Positions 9,480-20,970 are shown, counted from the stretch's first letter. The stretch: 64,000 nucleotides of DNA from Oegoconia quadripuncta (GCA_949316235.1 OX438743.1:33883242-33947241), one strand, 5' to 3'. The notes: generated by a model not told the origin, from the sequence alone. Numbers and translations: made by a program.

Positions 9480-10020
9480 TATCAGCTAAAAAATTGATTT
9501 TCAACAAGGACTTACTTTTTTTATGCGGAACCGGAGCCCTCACCGCGGATGTATCTGCCATGTGAAGATTTAAAAAGCTAATATCCATATTTTATTCTAA
9601 AGAGTGGTGTTAATCACATTGTAACATTGGAACAACAATGAAACTGTGCGCCATTGTAGATTCAATGTATCACTGAATGGGCCAAGTGATTGTTAGGTGC
9701 ACATTAAAGGAATAAATAAAAGTAAGAACGCCTGCAACAGACCGACACGATGCTGGGCTTTATTGAGATTCTTGTTGAATATGTGAGACAGTCTTCGATG
9801 TACTGATTACATTTATACGGACATAATACGGTAATTTAGGTAGTATACGTCATTTAATGAACTTATATTGTTTCGATAAGATCATTTGATACAAATCCTC
9901 GATTTCCTCTTGAAAAGGAATGGAAGACAAAAACATTTTCAAAATGGGTTGGACATCTCGAAATGAATAGCAATAGAGATACTATACAAGTGGAATTTTG
10001 GAAATATATTTACCACATCT
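9480..10020. other. Unassigned stretch
   Basis: No repeat or coding signal recognised. Confidence 0.45.
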
Positions 10021-10026
10021 CTATTA

Positions 10027-10110
10027 TTCCCGACCCGACTGCCCCAGGAAGGGGGGTATTATTTTTCGAGTGCATGCATGTATGTAGATACCTATGTTAT
10101 CTCAAAACAT
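10027..10110 (+). repeat. Dispersed repeat P (CCCGACTGCCCCAGGAAGG), copy 1
   Basis: The start of a family whose other pieces form foldbacks at 19865-20285 and 52284-52690. Here only the first ~80 bases, with the TGCATGTATGTAG tract, are seen. The 133-codon frame at 9963-10364 runs across it and is not convincing. Confidence 0.5.
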
Positions 10111-10549
10111 ACCTACATCGTTTTATTATATATTTCTTTTTTGGACGTCCGGTGTCTGACATGATTCATGATTCATTGACATCATTCATTATCTTTCCAT
10201 GGCCATGTTTGTTGTCGGGTTATTTAATAGGTAGCAATATAAGATCAACGGCTAGAATCGATCTCGTAATTTTATTAGGTTATCAACTTAATTCTACTAC
10301 GAATCGTTTCATCAACTCACTCTATCGCACGCATAATATGCCGATAATTTTAATGGGCAAATAAATCTATCGTATACTATCAGCCGACAAAAGGTCGCTC
10401 CGCAGATTCCCCTTTTTGCTACTAAGGGTCAAGCGGGTAGGAGCAAAAACGGAAAGTGATCAGAGGCTCTCTCAATAATTGGATTGAGCATTCTTTCGGA
10501 ACAAAACCTGAAGTGTTAGGGCAGGTGTGTTTGTATTAGGCGCATGTTG

Positions 10550-10735
10550 TTTTTAACTCCTGAAGAAAATAGACGGCTATTATGTGTTTGAAAGTGTTGT
10601 GTGTCCAATCTTTGTCCGGATGTATTTCTGTAATAGTGCCGTTTTTTTTAATTAAAGATTAAACTAGAGAAAAAGTTTTAGCTATGCTTGATAGAAATCG
10701 GTTCAGCCGTTTCAAAGGCACTTAGCGTTTAACAT
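10550..10735 (+). repeat. Dispersed repeat C (GGCGTTGTGTGT... GGTTCAGC), copy 1
   Basis: It contains TTGTGTGTCCAATC, TTTTTTTAATTAAAG-AAACTAG and GATAGAAATCGGTTCAGCCG. Other copies are near 12550, 21625, 31045, 32945 and 63796. A widespread non-coding lepidopteran repeat; class uncertain. Confidence 0.45.
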
Positions 10736-10794
10736 AGTTGGCTGTATATTTGAATATACAAGTAGGTAAATAGCTCAATGTAGAAGACAGAGTT

Positions 10795-10970
10795 TTATAA
10801 AATGGAGTTCGCGGATTCAATTCGCAGTAGGATACGCGTAGGGCATTTTTAACATATCCACCTGGTCAGCTACCACCATGTTAACAAGCAGTCTGTTGAA
10901 AGCATCGTTGTTTTTTGGTCAGTGTCACAATGACTGGTTGCATGTCGCGTCTGTCACTAAGAACTAGTAC
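10795..10970 (+). mobile_element. Diverged SINE family A copy
   Basis: It has the B-box remnant GTTCGCGGATTCAATTCGCA, followed by the ACCTGGTCAGCTACCACCAT body and a shortened GCATCGTTGTT...GGTCAGTGTC segment. Confidence 0.5.
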
Positions 10971-11534
10971 TAGTAGGCAAGAAGACTATTCAAAAATTGC
11001 TATCTATTTTCTAGTATTTGGTACCTTACCTAAATAAATGACATCTATTATATATTTTGAGAAATATATAAAAAAAAATTGACCGGTCATTCTGATATCA
11101 GGATGGCTGGTGACCTCTTTATTCAGCATGAAAGGCGCAGAGTTCCTAAACGTGTGTAGTATCAATAATTGCTAGCTATTTGCTAGTTTTACAAATTAAA
11201 CTTTCAGCTACCAAGCTGAAATCTATTCTATTAATATAGCTTATTATTAAAAAAATAAAAATTTGTTCCAAGAAGTGCCTAATTAAATTATAAAAGCAAC
11301 AGTTTTTAGTACTGCCTTACCTTGTTTAGACGGTAGGCGTTCACAATAGAAAGTTATCTGATTTTTTTATGTTTTTAGGTATATTTTTTAAACCAATGTA
11401 GATAAGCTGAAATATTAATTCTAGCAATTATTGGTACTTCACACTTCTAGGACCTCTACACCTAGAAAATTTTGAAAGCAATTATTTATGAAAGGTACCA
11501 AATACTAGCAAATATCAATTCTTGTATAAACTCT

Positions 11535-11685
11535 CAGTGTCAGATGCCACCCGTCCTGACGCTAATAGTTTTTGAGATAAGACAACCAGTCGTCCAAATA
11601 CCTAGTACCTTTCACGGTTCTACCTTCGGCCTCATCTTCACCTATCTCATCTGATTGAGATCAAGATAGCCGTTGTTTAATATAT
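11535..11685 (+). mobile_element. SINE family A, 3' half
   Basis: GATAAGACAACCAGTCGTCC and TTCTACCTTCGGCCTCATCT match the second half of the family A body. The tRNA-related head is missing. Confidence 0.55.
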
Positions 11686-11692
11686 GTTGGGG

Positions 11693-12110
11693 AAACGCGG
11701 GCATTGCTAGCGACAGAGACGGTGCCAGCCTCTCATGGTATAGGGTAGCTCGGGAAATTGCAATATAATATCAATCCAATACAGGCGAGCAGGACATCAG
11801 AATGACACCAGGATTCAATAGATCGACGAAATGGTCCGCCACTGACCGATAACCTTAACTCCTTAAGTAAGGTGGTAATTACAGACCACTTACCCTCACA
11901 TAAACCTTAATATTAATTTATGATCATGAAAGCCGAGATGCTTACTGGTGAAGAGTAAACATGTGCATGATCCTTCATGCAATCCAACTTGGTCCTCGCA
12001 TGCAGTCTGTGGAATTCATCCAATCTAGTCTACAATTGCTCCTGCTCAAATTCCATATAGCTTCTTATTAAGTAACGACTCACCAGGTTCTTCTAAGCTT
12101 TGGTAATAAT
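11693..12110 (+). repeat. Unclassified dispersed repeat F, copy 1
   Basis: It begins GCGGGCATTGCTAGCGACAG and runs through TGGTATAGGGTAGCTCGGGA, ATGACACCAGGATTC and GGAATTCATCCAATCTAGTC. The same blocks occur in the same order on the minus strand at 43855-44250, so one element of about 400 bp is present twice. Translation of both copies around S-WY-A-IAI keeps similar residues, which hints at coding ancestry, but this copy has a stop. No ends or target duplication were found. Confidence 0.5.
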
Positions 12111-12549
12111 AGTAACAGTCACTCACTGTCGTTGATATGTTACGTGGTGGTACTCCTTTGACGGCTGGTAGCAAAGTGCCTCCACATTTTGATGTGCAGA
12201 CCTAATATATTGCTGTAAACGTCGTCACTGCGCCATTTCCGGTGATTCCAGCACCACCAGGTTCACTTCTTGCGCCAAACCGCGCACTCTGGTATTCATG
12301 TGACTTTTCAAATTATAAATTCCGTCGCTAATTTATCGCTATTATTACCTACCTATTATCATAAATAAAATTTATTAAACAATAACTGTTAAGAAAATTA
12401 ACTTTGTAACTCAATTGCCTAATTACAGTTTGTTTTCAAGCATTATGGGAGAAAGTCAAGTACCCGTTCGTAGGTAGCTATGTAATTAATACAACTGTCT
12501 ATGTAAGTGAAGTTTTGTATTGTTTTGTACACAAACGAAAATCATAATT

Positions 12550-12700
12550 ATTTTTTATACCCGACCAAAAACAACGGGTGTTGTGTGTTTAACGACATTG
12601 TTCTGTGTCAATAATGCGTGGACCGATTTATTTCAGATTAAACTAAGGGAAAGGATCTCAGTCATGTATGATGAAAATGGGTTTAATATTTGACTTTTAA
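12550..12700 (+). repeat. Dispersed repeat C, copy 2
   Basis: ACCCGACCAAAAACAACGGG ... TGTTGTGTGTTTAACGACAT ... TGCGTGGACCGATTT ... ATGATGAAAATGGGTT. Confidence 0.5.
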
Positions 12701-13190
12701 CACACTTGCATTGTATCTGGATGATTAACTGCTCAGCTGCGGTTAAGTAATCCATGACCCCTTTAACATCCATAACTGTCCTCAAGTACCAATTGCGGCG
12801 TTTCAATTTAAGGACGTTTGCGCCTGGTTCGGCAAAGATGGGAATTAGTCACAGTCTCTGGATCTGCTTCTTCAAAGCTTCCCAGCGCGAGGATAAGGAC
12901 TTTTTAAAACAATAAACAATTCTCTACATAGCCCGGACCAAAGTATTTGATTTTCTGTCTTTAAAGTTATCATTTGTATCCAATGCAATAAACATTATTT
13001 CATTTTCATCCTAAATTATTAATTCACAGCAAGATGTGTCCTAGTTGGATAGTACTTTAGTATTCATTTATTAGCCTATCGATAATAACAACTTTGAGGA
13101 CTGTCATAACAACACTAAACTATGATTTTCCTAATACAATGCACAAAGAAACAGAATCTCCTGACAAAAGCATATAGAACCTACCTATAC
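12700..13190. other. Unassigned stretch
   Basis: Nothing recognised. Confidence 0.45.
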
Positions 13191-13193
13191 CAT

Positions 13194-13528
13194 CTACGTC
13201 GATATCGAATATAGGAACGAAGGTGATAAAGAACAAGCTTTAAATGGTTTGCAATACAAGTCCTGTACAAATAAGCTCAAACAAGTAAATGATCTATTAA
13301 AATCATAACGTTTTACCATTCTGTAACGAAGAGACTTGTCAGTTGTCAGCCTATCAAAAAATTTGTATTCATCCCATTCCTCAGACCACCGAACAACAGG
13401 GGAACCGAACAGAGTCATCTTATTATCGCTTATTAAATTTCCTCGATACACGTACCGTGGCTGTTGTTGAGTCAATTTAACGATGGCAACTTGGAGCCAC
13501 GGCAGGGGACGGTGGAACGTTCACTCAA
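13194..13528 (-). CDS. Unrecognised open frame, about 110 codons
   Basis: A stop-to-stop frame on the minus strand reads ...LQVAIVKLTQQQPRYVYRG, then SDNKMTLFGSPVVRWSEEWD and EYKFFDRLTTDKSLRYRMVK. Its residue mix is balanced and not low-complexity, unlike most open frames nearby. There is no ATG at the start, no clear splice sites and no family I recognise. It could be an exon, a retroelement remnant or chance. Confidence 0.2.
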
Positions 13529-13529
13529 T

Positions 13530-14395
13530 TAGTTAATTTTGTTAAATATCCTTGATTGAGCAACGGACGGCAATCAGCCATGCAAATTCTCCCCCGTCAT
13601 TTCCGAGACTTCAGCGGAATAGAATTTTGCTAAATACCCGGCGTATTTAGCGGCTGAGTAAATTGTTCGTGCTGCTTACCAAATGAACTAAAATTTATCC
13701 TGTTCCTATCAGATGCTGTAAATATAACGATTATCGCTGTTTAGAACGCAATTTTAGACTACCTGCAGCCTATAGGTGTGCTTCGAGACGTCACCAATGC
13801 CTGCTTCATTAACGCTATGTTACAAGTAATAGTATGGTTGAGTATTTCCTCGAATTGGAATTCTATTCGTGGTTTTCAGTCTCAATTTATATGAATAGTT
13901 AATTCTCTGCCTGCTTTACATTCTCAGCCAGAGTTCGATATCTTTTCTGAACTTTCCTATTCTACATTGCAGCCCCAAGTTGTTTTCGAATTAAAATATC
14001 TATTTTGAATTTTCTCCAGGATAAGTTCATTGATCTCACATGAGCCACAACATAGCTGAATACGTAGACAAACCTTTGAAGAATAATTACGTAATTTTAA
14101 AATTACAAACGCACACAATGCAAACACATATCATAGAATTTTATTTTCACTATCTGTTAGTGTGCACGGCCAGCTGTGTTACCCATGCAGCAAACGTGGC
14201 GGTGTAATATAAACTCGGGTAGAGCGGCGTGTTAATGGTGGTTGGGTAAACGTTAATTTTGCCCAAAATGCTCACCCTAGCTAGAATAACAAGACCATAC
14301 AAATGCTTAATTTACTTAGAAAATAGAATATCATGTTGGAATATACACTATAGTTACCTCGTTGGCAACTTTGCGTAAAAACTTGCTAATATTGG
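13530..14395. other. Unassigned stretch
   Basis: No gene or repeat recognised. Confidence 0.4.
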
Positions 14396-14402
14396 GTCTT
14401 TA

Positions 14403-14777
14403 CCTATGAAATTGGAGATTTTTTTCTTACGATTTTCAAAGCTATTTCCAAATTTGTTTTTTATGTGGAAAATGGAATATATTTTCAAGGTTTCACATGA
14501 AATATTTTTTAATTTCTGGGCTAAATCACATAATAAAAAAAAATGTAACAGAGCTCTTTTCATGTGCTTCCCATAATCACTTCTTAGATTCGGCGAAACT
14601 TTTAAAAAGCGATTACTTTTAAAAATTAACATTGCCTATAGTTAACTTAATGTAATCCAATAATACACACAAAGTTTAGCTAAATTTGGATTTGCGTTCC
14701 CAACAAAAAATCAAAAATGTTTGTATGGAGAAAACAGTCTTAATGAAATTCTTCATACAACACGCCAATTTCAGAGG
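14403..14777 (-). mobile_element. Tc1/mariner-like MITE, copy 2
   Basis: A 375-bp relative of 7043-7445 in opposite orientation. It has ends CCTATGAAATTGGAG and CGCCAATTTCAGAGG and flanking TA at 14401-14402 and 14778-14779. The open frame 14354-14632 falls inside it and is a by-product. Confidence 0.7.
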
Positions 14778-15126
14778 TAACCTATTATAAGTAACCTAAT
14801 ATTATTATTTATTTTCCACAAGGTACACTGGTACATTTACTACCTTGAAAATTAGTCTCATATTCATCGTTCTTCCTCATTTCCAAGTATCTACCTAAAT
14901 GTAGGTTGTCAGAAAGACTATCCCAGTAGGCGTAAAACTCTCGATCATTATTAGCTAACAGACTTAATGATAATTCCTGTCACCTATTTATGATAATCAT
15001 AAATGCCGCAGCTAGTGACGCGTCATTTTAGGATTTTCCTCGATGATAACCACCATGACTATAAATTCAAAGAAAAGTATTAAGAATTACATAATATTCT
15101 TTATTAATAAAGAAATATATATAAAT

Positions 15127-15335
15127 AGTAAATTCCCGCCCGCGGCTTCGCCTGCTTGGAATAATTTTATCGCGGAAATTGGTTTATCCTTTAGCGGGAT
15201 AAAAATGTCTTAAACCAGGGTATGTTTTACCTATACAACAAATTTTATCCAAATCCGTTCATCCGTTTCGCCGTGATTGAGCAACAATCAAACAAACATC
15301 CAAACTTTGACATTTATAATATTAGATAGATATAA
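15127..15335 (-). mobile_element. Helitron-like element, minus strand
   Basis: Reverse complement of the Helitron family: 5' TCTAATATTATAAATGTCAA and TTGTTGCTCAATCACGGCGA, 3' GGCGAAGCCGCGGGCGGGAA. The terminal CTAG is mutated to TTTACTA, so the end position is approximate. Confidence 0.6.
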
Positions 15336-15439
15336 ATATTTGTTTAGATATTTTTTCTTTTCCTTATTCTTTATTTAATGAAGTCTTCACCAGCTACACT
15401 AACTTAAAGACAACTTTTTGTGGAAATATGAAAAACATT

Positions 15440-15500
15440 ATTATTATTATTAAATTCTTTATTGCACACAAAAATAAAATACAAAGAACATTTAACATAG
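15440..15500 (-). mobile_element. LINE 3' tail fragment with (AAT)n end
   Basis: On the minus strand ...TTTTTGTGTGCAATAAAGAA followed by TTTAATAATAATAAT is a truncated LINE tail. Confidence 0.5.
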
Positions 15501-15649
15501 ATGATGAAGTGTACAAAGGCGGTCTTATCGCTGATAGCGATTTCTTCCAGACAACCTCAGTTAAAGAAGAAGAAGAAGAAACATTCTTATACGTTAATAG
15601 TATAAGTATTGATTGTACAATTTTAACGAAAAATTAGACTACAGGCAGC

Positions 15650-16320
15650 AACGGCAAATAGTGGTTGGTTTCTCAAAATACTCGCTCTAGAATAACAAGA
15701 TCATACAAATACTTAATTACTTAAACAAAATGTCTGCTATAAAATTCTTGGTAGTAATGGTGTAATGTCATTATGTCCTATTTTGTAGTAAAAATATTTT
15801 ATGCAATTGTTTGCGGTGAATGGATTATTTTATAACTGACCTGTTCTCTTTTCGGTTTATTGAATGAACAGAATCACTCCCAAGCGGTCACACACGTCTA
15901 TAAAATAATATCACGGCATAAATTTAATTTAACACTGGCATGTCTGCCAAAATTCACAGTAGACTATACTACTCGTTTAAAACTGCCTAGGGAGCCCCTT
16001 TTCATTAATTAGAAACTTCATCGTGATGCCGCAGATTCGTTCCTAAAGGCAACATAATAGAGTGCTATAAATTTGCTTATCTACATCGTATCGGCGACAT
16101 TTTATTGTGACAAAAGTTTTGGGTTTACAATAAAGCGACATTGCTGGTTTGTTGTGATTTAGAGCGATACTTCGTTGTTACCAGAAAATGATGACAGCCT
16201 GTTGGCACAAATTAATTGGGCGTATTATGTTCGATGTTTTAGTTTGACAGTGATTATTTCAAAATATCATTCTCATCACAATTGACAGTTTAAGCATTCG
16301 TGACGTATTCGCTATTAGTT
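15650..16320. other. Unassigned stretch
   Basis: No feature recognised. Confidence 0.4.
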
Positions 16321-16324
16321 TATA

Positions 16325-16620
16325 ATTAGCGAAGTTAAGCTATGTCTAGCACGGTAAGTCCTTGGATGGGTGACCACTAGTGGCATTTTTAATATGAATG
16401 TTTCTGTGCTTCGGAGGGCACGTTAAATAGTCTCGGTTGTTTTCAATTGAAGACAGTCGTTGCTACAAGGTCAGCTTAAAAACATTGACTGTCAGGTGGT
16501 CATTATCTTGATACAAATCCACCAACCTACACTTTGCCCGCGTGGTGGATTATGGCACATACCCTCTCCCAATGATAGGAGGCTGTGCTCCAACAGTGGG
16601 GATGTGTAAGAATGTTCATG
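16325..16620 (+). mobile_element. 5S rRNA-derived SINE (SINE3-like), 5' truncated
   Basis: The first ~50 bases (GCGAAGTTAAGCTATGTCTA, then CTTGGATGGGTGACCACTAG) match the 3' half of animal 5S rRNA, including the box C region of its internal promoter. The 5' half of 5S is absent. The body then runs into CCGCGTGGTGGATTATGGC-like and CTGTGCTCCAACAGTGGGGA sequence and ends in a GATGATG-type tail, a 3' end shared with lepidopteran LINEs. It is not a functional 5S gene. Confidence 0.7.
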
Positions 16621-16969
16621 ATGACTGAATTGGATATTCCATCATTCGCAGTACTTAAGCAAAACCTGGTGGTGGAAAGTGGTTGATTGTGGTAGATAGA
16701 TTATATTATCAAGCATTTTTTCTACATAATCTGACGACTGCCGTATTTCTTTCTTTAATTAGTCTGAGGTCCCTTTGGTCCTTCAGTAGGTGCTGTGTCG
16801 AGTACTACTGTCGATCCTTGCTAATAGAAGTAACAGTAGGAGGAGTGTGGAGGCGGGATTATTTACGTCATATCTCCACTGCCGCACAAAAAGTTCCAAG
16901 TTCGATAACGGCTTCGCCATTTGGAAAACGAACATCTCAAATGGAAGACCTGAAACAGTCTTGATGTGT

Positions 16970-17175
16970 AGAATAATGCTCTTGAAATCGATGTGAATGG
17001 TTAGTTAATAATTCAAATCTAGTCAATACCTCTATCTGATTTATAATGCTTCTGAACTCGATGCCTGCTTCGGGGTAATAATGCCTCTAAACTCATGCCT
17101 GTGTCTGGGTAATAATGCCTCTGAACTTGATGCATGCTTCTGGGTGGGTAATAAGGCTCAAAAGTCGATGCATAA
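16970..17175 (+). repeat. Minisatellite, ~35-39 bp unit
   Basis: About five degenerate units of the form TAATAATGCCTCTGAACTCG ATGCNTGCTTCTGGG start near 16972, 17043, 17077, 17110 and 17149. The first is separated from the rest by diverged sequence. Confidence 0.6.
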
Positions 17176-17179
17176 TCGT

Positions 17180-19245
17180 TCGATAGTATTATTATCGTTC
17201 GGCCAATATTAACTCATCCTGCTCTAAGTTAGTGCTTATTTCTAACACGTCTGGAGTCTAGGCCGTATTGGATATTATAGCCCTAGATGTCGACGCCTGA
17301 ATTTCACACATAACACAGGGTATTCTAGTTTGATTTGTGTAATTATTAAATCTGATTGCAAGTTTAAAATGCCAATTTGTCCTATAAATCTTGATGGGGG
17401 TATAATAAAATAATTCCTTAATAGGCTAACTAATATCTATACAGAATTCTAGATGCTCGAATATTTATTTGTTTTGACAGATTCAAAATAAGATTTCCCG
17501 AATCCCTTTTTTACCTCTAATGAAATTTTCGCATTGGCATAATTTTATCGATATATTCGTGATTTTTTCTGATAATAGCGTTTTTCGTTTTGGACTTTCC
17601 ATGCCACAAAACATTGCCTATTTATTCAAAATCAATCATCAAGGTCTCCAAATATACCAGCCACCACACGTAGTCCTTCGAATAATTCATAGGAATAATT
17701 AATATTGAATTAGAACTTAAAATTATCTAAGGTCCCGTGTAGACAAAGATTAAAATCAGAGGGGTTGAAAATTTGCGGTGTAATACCGACGTCAGACGCC
17801 CCCGCCACTCATAAATCCCGGAAAGTTATGGAGACTATCATGACAAATTTTATGAAACCACCCTAATTTCACGATACAGTGGAAAGTCAGGGCACAAAGC
17901 TTAGGTAGTTATAACTTCGTCGTTATCTACGGTATTTCCGCAATTAATCCTATCTCCAAGATAAGGCTGTTTCAAGTTAAGGGCAGTCACTGGGGATCTA
18001 AGCAATCTTCACGGGTGACTTGTCAAAGTGAGAAAGGGTCGGAAGCTCAAGAGACTTTCAACAATGCTTGTTATCTTAGAAGAAGCCAAGAAGGTACCTA
18101 ATGATACCATTTTAAATAAATATGAGGTCAGAAGTCAATATTGGTTCCGCTTTTCTAAATGTCAAAGTCTTACGACTTTATTTTGTAGAGGTTTAATTTT
18201 TGAAAACATGATGGAGGAAACATTTATTAATAGATAATTCTTATCGAACTCTGTTAGCATGAGAAAGCGATCGCATAGATATGCGATCTATCAACTAGAC
18301 GTAGGAACAAACGAAACTATTTATTTCTTTCCTTGCAAAGTTTAATAGTTAATAGTGTGAACAGTAACACTATTAGATTGGTGTGGGGCTCTCCATAATC
18401 GCATCTGTAAAGGGATGCAAAACGCATCGCGCAAAGGAAGAGCTTGCAACTAGAGTAATAAATTTTATAGGCCCATGATCAAGTTCTATTATGACCAAAA
18501 TGTTGAGCATATTACATCTGCATCCTCCTCCATCATGTTTTTCTAAAACAGTCCTTCATACATGAAAGAATGCCAGTGCGCTGTAGTAAGACGTATAACG
18601 GCTCAATATGATGAATGCCGTTGCTACTCAGCCTTACACTATATACCCACTGAAAGAGAAAATATATGTTTTTGTTGACCTGAGCCCCGTGCTTGATTCA
18701 GAAGGACTACAGAAATGTTTAACTCTGTATGGATTGTTGCCATTCACTACAAACATCTTAGAAAACAGTTAATTCCACTATCGCGCCATCAGATGTGTTG
18801 ATCAAATTTTCTTTCTTCTTTCTTACTTTCTTCCTATTTACTATTCTTAGCGAGAACCATTAAGTACCTATATTCGCAGCCTGAACCGCACAGGCTTGGA
18901 GTTCAATAAAACGTTCCGATACGTGACGGACGCCGACAGGGGTTGCGAACATTTGCTTTTATTTCGTCGTGCAACTCGTTTAGCACATGCCGACTGACAA
19001 TCAATCTCAGTCAATATATGGGACAAAGGATCTTTGTTTCTCTGTTGTTGCCTAATGAATTTTTTTTAGTTTCCTAGTTCCTGGCCTCGCTCGCCCTGAC
19101 TGAAAAGAGAACACGGAGATTTTTTTGTACTGTGAATAGGAAGACTTCAGGGTTGTCAGACTCATAATCTGGGTTAAATAATACTTACAAAAGTTCGCTG
19201 CCGCAGATCATCTCAGTAAATAGACGTATTTGCGGCGAGCTGAGA
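17180..19245. other. Unassigned 2-kb region
   Basis: I see no convincing gene or repeat. A small ATCG/GCGATC-rich palindromic patch lies near 18265-18290 and a pyrimidine-rich run near 18807-18840. Confidence 0.4.
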
Positions 19246-19249
19246 TCTT

Positions 19250-19375
19250 CGCTCTAGAACTCTTTTCTCGAACGGCGATCGATTCTGTTTCAAATGTGAC
19301 CAGACATTGCCATTTCAGCTTACCATTTCTTTAAACTATGTCAGCAACGTTTCGTTCCCTAACAAACCATCAAAA
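19250..19375 (-). mobile_element. RTE-type LINE fragment
   Basis: TCTAGAACTCTTTTC, CGGCGATCGATTCTG, CATTGCCATTTCAGCTTACC and CTATGTCAGCAACGTTTCGT match, at moderate divergence, the antisense RTE segment seen at 1515-1640. Confidence 0.5.
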
Positions 19376-19537
19376 TTAAATTTTATAACGTACCTGAATT
19401 TTTTGTTAATTTAGAGCAAATTTATCTTTGACGTTTTAATTTGTTGTCGGGTTTTGTTTGCTCGTACCCACATTGTATTGAAAATTAGATTCGTGCACAT
19501 GGAATATAACATTTAACTATTTAAAAATTTTACCTCC

Positions 19538-19858
19538 TCCGTGACTCAATCTAAACAACATTGGGTTTATGAATCGGAAGTCGCGGGTTCGATCCCCAGC
19601 GGGGTATATGTTTAAGTACTCGGTTTGTTTGGAGGTAAGTTAAATGTCCGCCTGGCTAGCCTACCACCATCTTATCTAAATCTGCCGCCAAAGCAACAAT
19701 GTTAATAGCATTGTTGTGTTCCTGTTGTCAGAAATAAGATAGCCAGTCCCCCAAATTTGTTGGGGTTTCCGGGTCAGTACGCTTCCACCCTGCACCTCAT
19801 CTTCACGTAACATCAAGTGTGATTGTGGTCAAGTACTAACACGTCTTGCTTAAAAAAA
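19538..19858 (+). mobile_element. tRNA-derived SINE, family A, near full length
   Basis: It starts CCTCCTCCGTGACTCAATCT (A-box region) and has the B-box GTCGCGGGTTCGATCCCCAG. It has the full body and ends with CATCAAGTGTGATTGTGGTC and an A-run. It is the best-preserved head in the window. The next element (19860) begins at its A-run. Confidence 0.8.
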
Positions 19859-19859
19859 A

Positions 19860-20290
19860 ACCCGACAGCATATTTTGTATTTTGCAGATGCCATGTTGGT
19901 TTTTTACCACAAAATGTATCCTATGACATTGTAGTCATGTCAAGCCTTTTAAGCTATAGGAGGTATCATAGAAATCTACATCCTTCCTGAGGTAGTCGGG
20001 TAAAACGATCAAGAAAATGTAACAACACGCAGTATTTATTTAGGGACTCAAAATTGTACTTAATATATTTGTATTAATTTATGATTTTTAACTGACAGCC
20101 CAAGAAAGGAGTGTATTTATGAACGTATATATGTATGTCCGTTCCATTGGCGCATGCTGTAGCCTAAACGACTTGACCGATTTCGAAGAGCATAATGTCG
20201 TAAAATTGGGTTGATACCTGCAGTGTCTTTGGATACATTTTATGGTAAAAAAATCCAACATGAAAATACAAAATATGCTGTCGGGTTTTT
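19860..20290. mobile_element. Head-to-head foldback of repeat P
   Basis: Both outer ends read AACCCGACAGCATATTTTGT inward, and the arms match over at least 57 bases at the termini and further in. Each arm is a copy of repeat P in opposite orientation. Their CCCGACTGCC-like starts face each other across about 75 bases (20008-20085). A GCTT lies just outside both ends and may be a short target duplication. No protein is encoded. Confidence 0.6.
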
Positions 20291-20334
20291 TTGGCTTTTA
20301 AATATTTAAATAGTTATTTTAAATATATCTATAT

Positions 20335-20402
20335 GACTATAATAATAATAAAAATCTTTATTGCAGGAACTTGTCCCATAACAATGTACATATTGCAGGA
20401 TA
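20335..20402 (-). mobile_element. LINE 3' tail fragment with (AAT)n end
   Basis: On the minus strand ...CCTGCAATAAAGATTTTTAT then TATTATTATAG. A short 5'-truncated tail. Confidence 0.45.
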
Positions 20403-20849
20403 TTTTGTATTTACCATGTACAACTGCTTACTGTACCTATGTAGTGAATACTGGTTTTGTAGTCTTTGTACTGGTTAAGTTCACACGTCTAGTGGTTTAA
20501 CTTCGAATAATGACGGTAATTGACAATAAATAAATTATATGCGTGTATTGTTGGTCAATTAGATATCAAACCAATTTCTAACGAGAGGAAATCTGTGATG
20601 TGTACTGTAAAGTTGATTTAATTGGTATTTGTGTGTGTGTACCTATCGCAAGCTAAGAAGTGCTACGAAAACAAACGAATCATTGACATAGTTAGATGCC
20701 ATGTAGTCAACGTCCAGTATCGAAGTAAAAGTGAGTGTGACTAGTATTATATTAAAACATTTAGTTATTGCAAAATATTTAGGTACTTTACTATTTATGA
20801 AATTTATAAATTTTAAGTGTATAATTCAAATATTTACTACCTATATGCA

Positions 20850-20970
20850 TAGGGAAGGAACTGATCCTCAAGATACAGGTTTGACCTAGTTTGAGGATCA
20901 GAGTCCAAGCATTAGAATTTATAAGCACTTTAGTATTAGACTGTTACATGTAATTATTTTTTTTTTTTTG
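20850..20970 (+). mobile_element. LINE 3' tail with stem-loop
   Basis: A perfect 10-bp stem TGATCCTCAA/TTGAGGATCA (20862-20871, 20891-20900) encloses ACAGGTTTGACCTAG, which holds an inner AGGT/ACCT stem. The tail of the LINE at 1299-1327 has the same two-tier fold with different outer bases and AGGA/TCCT inside. A T-run follows at 20957. Confidence 0.55.

Noticed and set aside
9963..10364. 133-codon plus-strand gene
   Set aside because: Contains the start of repeat P and a TGTATGTA tract; residues look like a chance frame.
14354..14632. 92-codon minus-strand gene
   Set aside because: Lies almost entirely within the TA-flanked MITE 14403-14777, whose other copy has no such frame.
16325..16376. 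5S rRNA gene
   Set aside because: Only the 3' half of 5S is present and it is fused to a SINE body.
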